Origin: Chloroflexota bacterium
Lineage (GTDB): Bacteria; Chloroflexota; Anaerolineae; Anaerolineales; UBA11858
NCBI GenBank assembly: GCA_003513015.1
Contig: DOTA01000236.1
Span: forward strand, 1 to 5,071
Length of the DNA stretch: 5,071 nt
Direction: 5' to 3'
Below, one piece after another: positions 1 through 5,071 of the stretch. A program made the translations under genes and the position numbers. The notes beneath the pieces were generated by a model. The model made no database searches. It was not told the DNA's origin and was given only the letters and a program-made list of their open reading frames with translations. How positions within the stretch are numbered: position 1 is the first letter of the stretch; each line of letters opens with the position of its first letter.

Positions 1-1
1 C

Positions 2-82
2 CCGCGTGAAGCCCTGGCAAATGACCCCGCCTCCCGGTTCTATCAACTCTTGCAAACCGGCCTGGAGGAAGTTTTAGTTTGA
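2..82 (+). CDS. C-terminal end of an ABC transporter ATP-binding/permease protein (partial, 5' end outside window)
   Basis: An open frame enters from the left edge and ends at TGA 80-82, giving 26 visible residues that finish DPASRFYQLLQTGLEEVLV. This resembles the extreme C-terminus, after the ATPase core, of half-transporters of the exporter-type ABC family, where a short helix follows an LxxLLxxxxxF-like stretch. No ATPase motif is inside the window. The main support is context: the next gene on the same strand is a half-transporter with a degenerate catalytic site, which normally pairs with a second half encoded next door. I infer that this is the partner carrying the intact catalytic site. 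The assignment rests on a short tail and on gene order, so an unrelated protein is possible. Confidence 0.55.
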   Translation, partial: PREALANDPASRFYQLLQTGLEEVLV

Positions 83-96
83 TCTGGAGCAACTGC

Positions 97-219
97 TTTG
101 ACAATGTCACATTTCAACAAAATCGCGCCCTCACCCCGTTTCGCTGCGCTCAACACCCCTCTCCCAGTGGGAGAGGGGCCGGGGGTGAAGGTAAAAAGTG
201 CGAAAATGACATTATCAAA
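97..219. repeat. Nested inverted-repeat element (MITE-like or hairpin-forming intergenic repeat)
   Basis: Three sets of inverted repeats sit one inside another. The outer arms are 97-109 (TTTGACAATGTCA) and 207-219 (TGACATTATCAAA), matching at 12 of 13 positions. The middle arms TCACCCC (131-137) and GGGGTGA (182-188) match perfectly. The inner arms CCCCTCTCCC (156-165) and GGGAGAGGGG (169-178) form a perfect 10-bp stem with a 3-base loop. The whole 123-base unit could extrude as a long hairpin or cruciform. The C/G-rich core resembles dispersed intergenic repeats I associate with environmental bacterial genomes; I cannot confirm that here. No target-site duplication is visible, and no run of T follows the stem, so it does not look like an ordinary terminator. 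An open frame across it (98-289) has no protein-like features. Confidence 0.75.
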
Positions 220-236
220 CGAATATCTTTTAAAAA

Positions 237-268
237 ATTCGCGTAATTCGCCCATTCGCGGCATTCGC
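237..268. repeat. Short tandem array of ATTCGC units, period 8-9 bases
   Basis: ATTCGC occurs four times, at 237-242, 246-251, 254-259 and 263-268, with start-to-start spacing of 9, 8 and 9 bases. The intervening bases are GTA, CC and GGC. The array lies between the nested inverted repeat and the start of the ABC gene, and covers part of its presumptive leader. It may be a dispersed intergenic repeat or a fragment of one. I see no coding or RNA-gene signature in it. Confidence 0.6.
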
Positions 269-298
269 ATTGAGATTGTCCAGTCTTGAGATTTTATT

Positions 299-2092
299 AT
301 GTCCACAACAACCCTTGAATCCCCCCTCCCCAAAGTTCGCGCCTGGAAGTATCTGATCCGCATCGTGCGACAGTACCCCTGGCTGTATCTCGCCCTGCTA
401 ATCGGCGAGACCTCGTTTTTCGCCGTTTTCCCGCAAATCGCCGGGCTGATTATCCGCGCCATCTTCGATAATCTCACCGGCGAGGCCGCCGCGGGCGTCA
501 ATGTTTATACCCTCATCGCTCTCCTGATTGCCAACGCGGCCGCCAAAGCCGTGGCGATCTTCGCGGATGTGTGGGTGTACTTCAACTTCCGCTGGTCGGT
601 GGCGGCGCTGCTGCGCACCAACTTGTTCACACACATCCTCCAGCGTCCGGGGGCGCGGGCCGTGCCCGATTCACCGGGCGAGGCTGTCAGCCGCTTCCGC
701 GGCGATGTGGACGAGATCGCCTTTTACATGGCCGAATCACTCATCGTAGTGGCTTTCGGGGTTTTCACCCTGGTGGCGGTCATCGTGATGGTCGGTATCG
801 ACCCGGCCATCACCCTGGTGGTCACGCTGCCGCTGCTCATCGTGATTTTGGTCGCCAACCGCGCCGAAAACGCCATCCACAAATATCGCGAGGCCAGCCG
901 CAAATCCGCGGGCAAAGTCACGGGCTTCATCGGCGAGCTTTTCGGGGCCGTGCAGGCCATTCAGGTGGCCGGGGCCGAGGGACGCGTGATCGACCAGTTT
1001 GCCCAAATCAACGCCGAGCGCAAAGATGCCGCCGTCAAAGACCGCCTGCTCAGCGAATTCCTGCACTCGGTCTTTCGCAACACGGCCAATCTGGGAACCG
1101 GCCTGGTGCTGCTCATGGCGGGCCAGAAAATGGCCGCGGGCAGCTTTACCGTGGGCGATTTCGCCCTGTTTGTGTATTACCTGGGGTTCACCACCGATTT
1201 CGCGGGGATGGTGGGCGAGCACCTGGCCTGGATTCAGCAGGTGGGCGTTTCTCTCGGGCGGATTTTCCATCTTTTGCAGGATGCGCCACCCGAGGCCGCG
1301 GTGCAGCATACGCAAATTTACCTGCACAAGGATTTGCCGGAGGTGCCCTACACCCCCAAAACGGACGAACACCATTTGGAAATGCTCGCAGCCCGCGGCT
1401 TAACCTACCTTTACGGCGAAACCCATCGCGGGATTTCCGGGGTGAACCTGACCATTCCGCGGGGCAGCTTCACCGTGATCACCGGGCGCATCGGCTCCGG
1501 GAAAACCACGCTGCTGCGCGCCCTCCTGGGGCTGCTGCCCGCTCAAAGCGGCGAAATCCTATGGAACGGGCAACCCCTCCCAAATCCGGCCGCGTTTCTA
1601 ATCCCGCCGCGCACGGCTTACACGCCGCAAGTCCCGCTGCTCTTCTCAGAATCCCTGAAAGATAACATCCTGATGGGCCTCCCCGACGATCAAACGGACA
1701 TCCGAGCCGCGGTGCAATTGGCCGTCATGGAGCAAGATTTGGCCGAGTTCGAACATCATCTCGAAACCATGTTAGGGCCAAAAGGTGTGAAAATTTCGGG
1801 TGGGCAGCTTCAGCGCACAGCCGCAGCCCGGATGTTTGTGCGCCAGCCCGAATTGCTGGTTTTCGACGATATTTCGAGCGCGCTGGATGTGGAAACCGAG
1901 CGGGTACTCTGGGAGCGGGTTTTCGCCCAGGATGGCGCAACCTGCCTGGCGGTTTCACACCGCAAACCGGCCCTGCGCCGCGCCGATCACATCATCGTAC
2001 TCAAGGATGGGCGCATCGAGGCCGAGGGCACGCTGGAAGAACTGCTGGAAACCTCGGACGAAATGCGGCGGCTGTGGCAAGGCGCGGAATAA
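299..2092 (+). CDS. ABC exporter half-transporter, fused membrane and ATP-binding domains, degenerate catalytic site
   Basis: This 597-residue protein has the size and order of an exporter-type ABC half-transporter. An N-terminal membrane domain has hydrophobic stretches near 28-56, 70-95, 144-168, 170-187, 258-275 and 283-305; the ATPase domain runs from about 360 to the end. Visible motifs are an A-loop Tyr (Y372 in LTYLYGE), Walker [10 protein letters not shown] (396-404, Lys402), Q-loop Gln444, signature ISGGQ (499-503), Walker B LLVFDD (519-524), D-loop SALD (527-530) and switch His554. Asp524 stands where the catalytic Glu is expected. That change is known in heterodimeric exporters such as TM287/TM288, where one ATP site hydrolyses poorly. 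I infer heterodimerisation with the product of the truncated gene upstream and export of a drug, lipid or peptide; the substrate cannot be told. The ATG has a weak GAG (288-290) 8 bases upstream, and the next in-frame Met is far inside the protein. Confidence 0.93.
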   Translation: MSTTTLESPLPKVRAWKYLIRIVRQYPWLYLALLIGETSFFAVFPQIAGLIIRAIFDNLTGEAAAGVNVYTLIALLIANAAAKAVAIFADVWVYFNFRWSVAALLRTNLFTHILQRPGARAVPDSPGEAVSRFRGDVDEIAFYMAESLIVVAFGVFTLVAVIVMVGIDPAITLVVTLPLLIVILVANRAENAIHKYREASRKSAGKVTGFIGELFGAVQAIQVAGAEGRVIDQFAQINAERKDAAVKDRLLSEFLHSVFRNTANLGTGLVLLMAGQKMAAGSFTVGDFALFVYYLGFTTDFAGMVGEHLAWIQQVGVSLGRIFHLLQDAPPEAAVQHTQIYLHKDLPEVPYTPKTDEHHLEMLAARGLTYLYGETHRGISGVNLTIPRGSFTVITGRIGSGKTTLLRALLGLLPAQSGEILWNGQPLPNPAAFLIPPRTAYTPQVPLLFSESLKDNILMGLPDDQTDIRAAVQLAVMEQDLAEFEHHLETMLGPKGVKISGGQLQRTAAARMFVRQPELLVFDDISSALDVETERVLWERVFAQDGATCLAVSHRKPALRRADHIIVLKDGRIEAEGTLEELLETSDEMRRLWQGAE

Positions 2093-2107
2093 CACACGGA
2101 ATATTAT

Positions 2108-2191
2108 TTAAACACAAAGGGCACGAAGGTTACAAAAAAAACAAATTTTTTTTGCTTTTCCCTTGGTGTACTTTGCGCCCTTCGTGTTTAA
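2108..2191. repeat. Inverted pair of nonamer arrays (CACRAAGGN-type) forming a long imperfect hairpin
   Basis: The arms 2108-2128 and 2171-2191 are inverted repeats matching at 18 of 21 positions. The left arm reads as 9-base units: CACAAAGGG (2113-2121), CACGAAGGT (2122-2130) and a decayed TACAAAAAA (2131-2139). Read on the minus strand, the right arm has CACGAAGGG (2178-2186), CGCAAAGTA (2169-2177) and CACCAAGGG (2160-2168), so three units on each side share one symmetry axis at about 2149.5. The centre is an A8-CAAA-T8 tract (2134-2153). A T6 run follows at 2192-2197, so plus-strand RNA could form a terminator-like structure, but the loop is about 42 bases and the stem is imperfect. The unit resembles dispersed intergenic repeats of environmental bacteria (unverified). 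It fills nearly all of the gap between the ABC and MFS genes. Confidence 0.7.
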
Positions 2192-2201
2192 TTTTTTGTC
2201 T

Positions 2202-2205
2202 GAGG
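2202..2205 (+). promoter_or_regulatory. Ribosome binding site deciding the TTG start of the MFS gene
   Basis: GAGG (within TGAGGT) ends 6 bases before the TTG at 2212. The first in-frame ATG comes only at codon 16, inside the predicted first membrane helix, so the TTG start with this site is preferred. Confidence 0.65.
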
Positions 2206-2211
2206 TAACTT

Positions 2212-3456
2212 TTGAAAAAACCGTCCGCAAAATTCGTTTACCTGACCTCCAACTTCATGGTGGGGTTCATCCTTTCGGTGGTGTTTGCGGCCAGCCAGCT
2301 TTACCGCGTGCAAACCGTGGGGTTGGACGCGCTCCAACTGGTGCTGGTCGGCACCACGCTAGAAGTGACCGCCTTCCTCTTTGAAATTCCTACAGGTGTG
2401 GTGGCCGATGTGTACTCGCGGCGGCTTTCGGTGATTATCGGCTCAATTTTGTTCGGGCTGGGTTTCCTCGTGGAGGGGCTGTTTCCCATCTTTGGGGTGG
2501 TGCTACTGGCGCAAGTAGTCTGGGGCCTGGGCTGGACCTTCATCAGCGGTGCATACGAAGCCTGGATCACCGATGAAGTTGGCGCAGAGCATGTGGGGCC
2601 AATTCTGCTGCGTAGTTCGCAACTGTACGAAATCGGCAGCTTTTTGGGGATTCCGGTGTTCGTTTGGCTGGCAAATATCAGCTATCGGGTGCCGATTCTC
2701 GTAGGCGGGGCCCTATTTTTGGGCGTGGCTCTCTTACGTTGGTGGATGATGACCGAAACCGGATTCACCCCCACCCCCAAAGAAGAACGCGAAACCTGGA
2801 AAGCCATGTGGAGCACGACCCGCGAGGGGTTCCGTTTAACTCGGTTGCAGCCGACCCTGTGGGCCTACATCGGCATTGCGATTTTCATCGGGCTATATTC
2901 CGAGGGCTATGACCGCCTGAGCGAAAAACACTTCATCGACAATTTCAAGTTCCCCGCGTTGCCCTGGGGCGGCGACTCGATGGTGAGTTGGTTCGCCCTG
3001 ATGCGCGTGGCAGGCCTGCCGCTGACTCTGGCGGCCACCGAGATCATCCGGCGGCGGGAAGGCGCGCTCCAGAATCACAAGGTAGTGCGCCTGCTGCAAG
3101 GCATCTACGGCGGGATGGTGCTCGGGTTGCTAGTTTTCGCCTGGACGCGCAATTTTTACGCAGCCGTGCTGGCAACCTTACTGGTCGATACGCTGCGCAG
3201 CACCGCCTCCCCAATCACAACCGCCTGGCTCAACCAGTTCATTGATTCGAAGGTGCGCGCCACGGTGCTTTCGATGATCTCACAAGTGGACGCGGTGGGG
3301 CAGATGGCGGGCGGCCCGGTGGTAGGGATCATCGGCAATTTGCGCTCGATCCGCGCCGCACTCACAGGTTCGGCGCTGCTGCTGGCACCCGCGGTGCCGC
3401 TGTTTGGACGGGCGCGGCAACTGGAGGATGCCGAAAGTAAACAGCAAGACGGGTAA
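2212..3456 (+). CDS. Major facilitator superfamily (MFS) transporter, probable drug efflux permease
   Basis: This 414-residue protein has about 12 hydrophobic segments and the usual MFS length. The family's motif A lies between helices 2 and 3 as GVVADVYSRR (62-71), preceded by FEIP (57-60), with GAYEAWITDE (113-122) in or after helix 4. The linker between the two halves is the charged stretch 183-210. The region SKVRATVLSMISQVDAVGQ (346-364), before the last helices, resembles tetracycline- and macrolide-type (DHA3-like) efflux relatives; that subfamily is my impression. MFS proteins of this kind move small molecules across the inner membrane, usually by proton exchange. The start is TTG, chosen for the GAGG 6 bases upstream. 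The gene follows the ABC gene on the same strand after a 119-base repeat-filled gap, so co-transcription is uncertain. Importer function cannot be excluded. Confidence 0.87.
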   Translation: MKKPSAKFVYLTSNFMVGFILSVVFAASQLYRVQTVGLDALQLVLVGTTLEVTAFLFEIPTGVVADVYSRRLSVIIGSILFGLGFLVEGLFPIFGVVLLAQVVWGLGWTFISGAYEAWITDEVGAEHVGPILLRSSQLYEIGSFLGIPVFVWLANISYRVPILVGGALFLGVALLRWWMMTETGFTPTPKEERETWKAMWSTTREGFRLTRLQPTLWAYIGIAIFIGLYSEGYDRLSEKHFIDNFKFPALPWGGDSMVSWFALMRVAGLPLTLAATEIIRRREGALQNHKVVRLLQGIYGGMVLGLLVFAWTRNFYAAVLATLLVDTLRSTASPITTAWLNQFIDSKVRATVLSMISQVDAVGQMAGGPVVGIIGNLRSIRAALTGSALLLAPAVPLFGRARQLEDAESKQQDG

Positions 3457-3554
3457 ACTGGGATAACGGGATTCGTTAATCTTCTTTCTGAATGCAATGG
3501 AAATGGACGGAGACAAATCAGAAGGTCCTGATTCATCCCAAGCACCTCTGGTTT

Positions 3555-3591
3555 AAAAAGGACTGCCAGTGCTTGCCACACTGACAGTCCT
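3555..3591 (-). terminator. Rho-independent terminator of the hydrogenase/protease genes
   Basis: The arms AGGACTGCCAGTG (3559-3571) and CACTGACAGTCCT (3579-3591) form a 13-bp stem with one mismatch (C3566/A3584) and a 7-base loop. On the minus strand the stem is followed by five T (complement of A3555-A3559). It begins 21 bases past the protease stop codon. On the plus strand no T run follows, so it should stop only leftward transcription. The rest of the 156-base convergent gap (3457-3612) holds only weak short hairpins and no gene that I can support. Confidence 0.85.
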
Positions 3592-3612
3592 AACTGAGGA
3601 GACAGCTCCTTG

Positions 3613-4173
3613 CTACAATCCACCAATTTCTTGAAGCAGCCGCCGGATCACGTTTTCCGCGGCTTGTTGCACCATGGCGCTGAGGCCGTTTCCGAGGTCA
3701 AAATTACCACCTTCGATACCAAAAACCACTAGCTTTGGCGGTAATTGCCCCAGGCTGCGAGCCATTTCGATGGCAATGGCCACCCCTAAAGCGTGGGATG
3801 AAACGCCAAATGTCTCAGCGGGGAGAGGTTCATCCTGGGCTTCAAAGCGATAAGTCGATCCCGCCAAACCTTGCGCAGAAACCGCATCAATCAAATAAAC
3901 GCACTCAGCCCCCCACCAGGCTCCGATCAAATCCGCACCTTCGCCCGATTGTTCGATCACGCTAACCTCGGGCAGTTTGAGGGCAGCTAAGCGCCGGGCA
4001 ACGATCAACCCAACGGCATCATCGCCACGGAACTCGTTGCCAACCCCAATAATGAGGGTTTTAGCCGTTTTGGAATGATCCCGCCCCGTTTCGGATACGA
4101 GTTTCTTTTTCTCGGAAAGAGGGCGAGTTTGATATGAGCGGAACCGTTCTGCGATGAAATTAAATGTGTTCAA
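3613..4173 (-). CDS. Hydrogenase maturation protease (HybD/HycI/HoxW family)
   Basis: This 186-residue protein matches the nickel-dependent endopeptidases that cut the C-terminal tail from [NiFe]-hydrogenase large subunits after nickel insertion, a cytoplasmic step. The core starts at about residue 38 with KTLIIGVGNEFRGDDAVG (38-55). By comparison with E. coli HybD (Glu16, Asp62, His93), the nickel ligands should be Asp52, Asp96 (in YLIDAV) and His127 (in SSHALG). Asp at the first position is, as I recall, common in GDD-type relatives. FGIEGG (151-156) and GLSAMVQQA (163-171) are typical of the C-terminal half. The TTG start at 4173 overlaps the hydrogenase gene by 14 bases and has GAGG 7 bases upstream. 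It adds about 37 residues before the conserved core, more than usual, with no better start visible between. The neighbouring hydrogenase gene is the evident substrate source. Confidence 0.92.
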   Translation of the reverse strand: MNTFNFIAERFRSYQTRPLSEKKKLVSETGRDHSKTAKTLIIGVGNEFRGDDAVGLIVARRLAALKLPEVSVIEQSGEGADLIGAWWGAECVYLIDAVSAQGLAGSTYRFEAQDEPLPAETFGVSSHALGVAIAIEMARSLGQLPPKLVVFGIEGGNFDLGNGLSAMVQQAAENVIRRLLQEIGGL

Positions 4174-5071
4174 TAGTCAGCCTCAAAAAGTGCGTAGCGC
4201 ACGAAATGCAGGGGTCATAGGCACGGATCAGATGCTCGCAAGCCAACGAAGCTTCGGCCTGGGGCAAATCAATCACCTCGGGAGCCAGTTGCCAGAGATC
4301 GGCTTCGATGCGCGCCAGATTTTGCGCCGTGGGCGGGATGATGTGAGCATGTTGAATAAAACCCTGTGCGTTGATAGCGTATTGGTGATAAAGCAGACCA
4401 CGCGGCGCTTCGGTGACTGCCGCCCCGGAACCGGCTTGAAGTTTTAGCTCGGGATGGCTGAGACCCTGAGGGTGATACGCTTCGACCAAGTGGATTGCCA
4501 ACTCGTAGACTTCCACCAGTTCGATGGCGCGAGCGATCAGGCTTTTGTAGGGGTTGGTAAGCGGTAATTCCAGTCCAACTTCGGCAATGATGGCTGTGGC
4601 GGCAGGGCCGAGTTGCGCAGCGTTGAGATTCAAACGCGCCAGCGGACCAACAATGTACGGTTCACCTTCGGCGGTATGGCAGTGGATGGCGTTGGAGTGA
4701 CGCACGTGCTGTTCGGGGAACATCTCCTCGAACTTTTCGATGGGGGTGACACCGCGTTTGCTTGAAAGAATCTCACCCTCGATAATGGCGTATTCCCCGG
4801 GGTGGTGCAGGGCCACAAATTCGTAATCCACTTCCATCTCGGGATAATCGAGCGTCATGGCCCAGCGCACCGTCTCTTTGGATTTTTCCAATCCCCAGCG
4901 CAAATCGGGAAGCAGTTCGCGCAATACCTGAGCCTTGGGGAAGCTATAAAAGCCGCCCACGCAGGCGCTCACGGGGTGCACCGAGCGCCCGCCAATGATA
5001 CTCAAAATCTGATTGCCGATCTTTTTAATGCGCAGGGCGTCTTTGACCACATCGGGGGCGATCTCGGCGAT
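4160..5071 (-). CDS. [NiFe]-hydrogenase large (alpha) subunit, group 3 type (partial, N-terminus outside window)
   Basis: The frame stays open to the right edge, so 303 C-terminal residues are visible. A GTG at 5048-5050 is internal rather than the start, because seven more coding codons precede it and the family's N-terminal CxxC motif has not been reached. Family marks are GGRSVHP (fragment residues 27-33), GEPYIVGPLARLNLN in the middle, and the C-terminal DPCISCATH (286-294) whose two Cys (288, 291) bind the Ni-Fe centre. Group 3 enzymes are cytoplasmic and couple H2 to NAD(P), F420 or other carriers. The lack of a membrane-enzyme style C-terminus and the middle motif favour group 3, but I cannot separate 3b, 3c and 3d. 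Nine residues (FLRLTIEHI) follow the final His and should be removed by the protease encoded next, whose gene overlaps this one by 14 bases. Upstream genes of the operon, including the promoter, are outside the window. Confidence 0.93.
   Translation of the reverse strand: MAEIAPDVVKDALRIKKIGNQILSIIGGRSVHPVSACVGGFYSFPKAQVLRELLPDLRWGLEKSKETVRWAMTLDYPEMEVDYEFVALHHPGEYAIIEGEILSSKRGVTPIEKFEEMFPEQHVRHSNAIHCHTAEGEPYIVGPLARLNLNAAQLGPAATAIIAEVGLELPLTNPYKSLIARAIELVEVYELAIHLVEAYHPQGLSHPELKLQAGSGAAVTEAPRGLLYHQYAINAQGFIQHAHIIPPTAQNLARIEADLWQLAPEVIDLPQAEASLACEHLIRAYDPCISCATHFLRLTIEHI
4163..4216 (-). other. C-terminal nickel-binding motif and predicted cleavable tail of the hydrogenase
   Basis: Codons for DPCISCATH occupy 4190-4216 and those for the tail FLRLTIEHI occupy 4163-4189. 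In the family, the maturation protease cuts after the His of DPCxxCxxH. The predicted tail of 9 residues is shorter than the 15 residues of E. coli HyaB and HybC and the 32 of HycE. The cleavage point is inferred from the motif. Confidence 0.75.
4181..4184 (-). promoter_or_regulatory. Ribosome binding site of the protease gene, inside the hydrogenase coding region
   Basis: Read on the minus strand, GAGG lies 7 bases before the TTG start at 4173, within the last codons of the hydrogenase large subunit. It supports the unusually early TTG start and suggests translational coupling of the two genes. Confidence 0.6.

Noticed and set aside
98..103. Perfect TTGACA resembling a -35 promoter element
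   Set aside because: No TATAAT-like hexamer lies 16-18 bases downstream (the bases there are AATCGC), and the hexamer is explained as part of the inverted-repeat arm.
98..289. Small plus-strand open frame of 63 codons before the ABC gene, and a minus-strand frame 43-501 across the same area
   Set aside because: Both run through the inverted repeat and the ATTCGC array, show no protein-like features, and the minus frame also runs antisense into the ABC gene.
737..1375. Long minus-strand open frame (212 codons) and a 364-codon plus frame at 571-1665
   Set aside because: Both are shadows of the ABC gene in other frames; their translations are low-complexity, rich in Arg, Gly and His, and match no family I know.
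3464..3478. TAACG/CGTTA hairpin just after the MFS stop as a plus-strand terminator
   Set aside because: The stem is only 5 bp, mostly A/T, with no T run after it.
3516..3533. AATCAG/CTGATT hairpin in the convergent gap
   Set aside because: A 6-bp stem with a 6-base loop and no T tract is likely by chance.
3597..3610. AGGAG/CTCCT hairpin between the protease stop and the terminator
   Set aside because: A 5-bp stem with no T run; too short to separate from chance and not needed given the strong stem next to it.
5048..5050. GTG as the start codon of the hydrogenase gene
   Set aside because: The frame stays open to the window edge, the fragment is well short of family length, and the N-terminal CxxC motif is missing, so this Val is internal.

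Overview
The window reads as a bacterial chromosome fragment of moderately high GC. It holds five protein-coding genes in two convergent blocks. The proteins look most like those of an anaerobic or facultative member of the Chloroflexota (Anaerolineae-like). That is an impression from the ABC transporter and hydrogenase sequence style, not a tested assignment. TTG serves as a start codon for two genes, each with a good GAGG-type ribosome binding site.

Plus-strand block (1-3456): the last 26 codons of a gene that probably encodes one half of a heterodimeric ABC exporter; a 216-base gap filled with repeats; a complete 597-residue ABC exporter half-transporter (fused membrane and ATPase domains) whose Walker B is followed by Asp instead of the catalytic Glu; a second AT-rich gap with an inverted pair of 9-base repeat arrays; and a complete 414-residue major facilitator superfamily (MFS) permease. 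The ABC pair would work together as one exporter with one degenerate and one active ATP site. The MFS protein probably adds a second, proton-driven efflux route. Substrates cannot be read from the sequence.

Minus-strand block (3613-5071, transcribed right to left): the C-terminal 303 residues of a group 3-type [NiFe]-hydrogenase large subunit, overlapping by 14 bases a hydrogenase maturation protease gene. The protease presumably removes the short tail after the hydrogenase's C-terminal DPCxxCxxH motif once nickel is inserted. A clear Rho-independent terminator for this block lies just past the protease stop, in the gap between the convergent blocks.

The least ordinary sequence is intergenic: a 123-base nested inverted-repeat element (97-219), a short ATTCGC array with period about 9 (237-268), and mirrored 9-base arrays forming a long imperfect hairpin (2108-2191). 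I see no CRISPR, tRNA, rRNA or transposase gene, and no convincing new multi-gene system.
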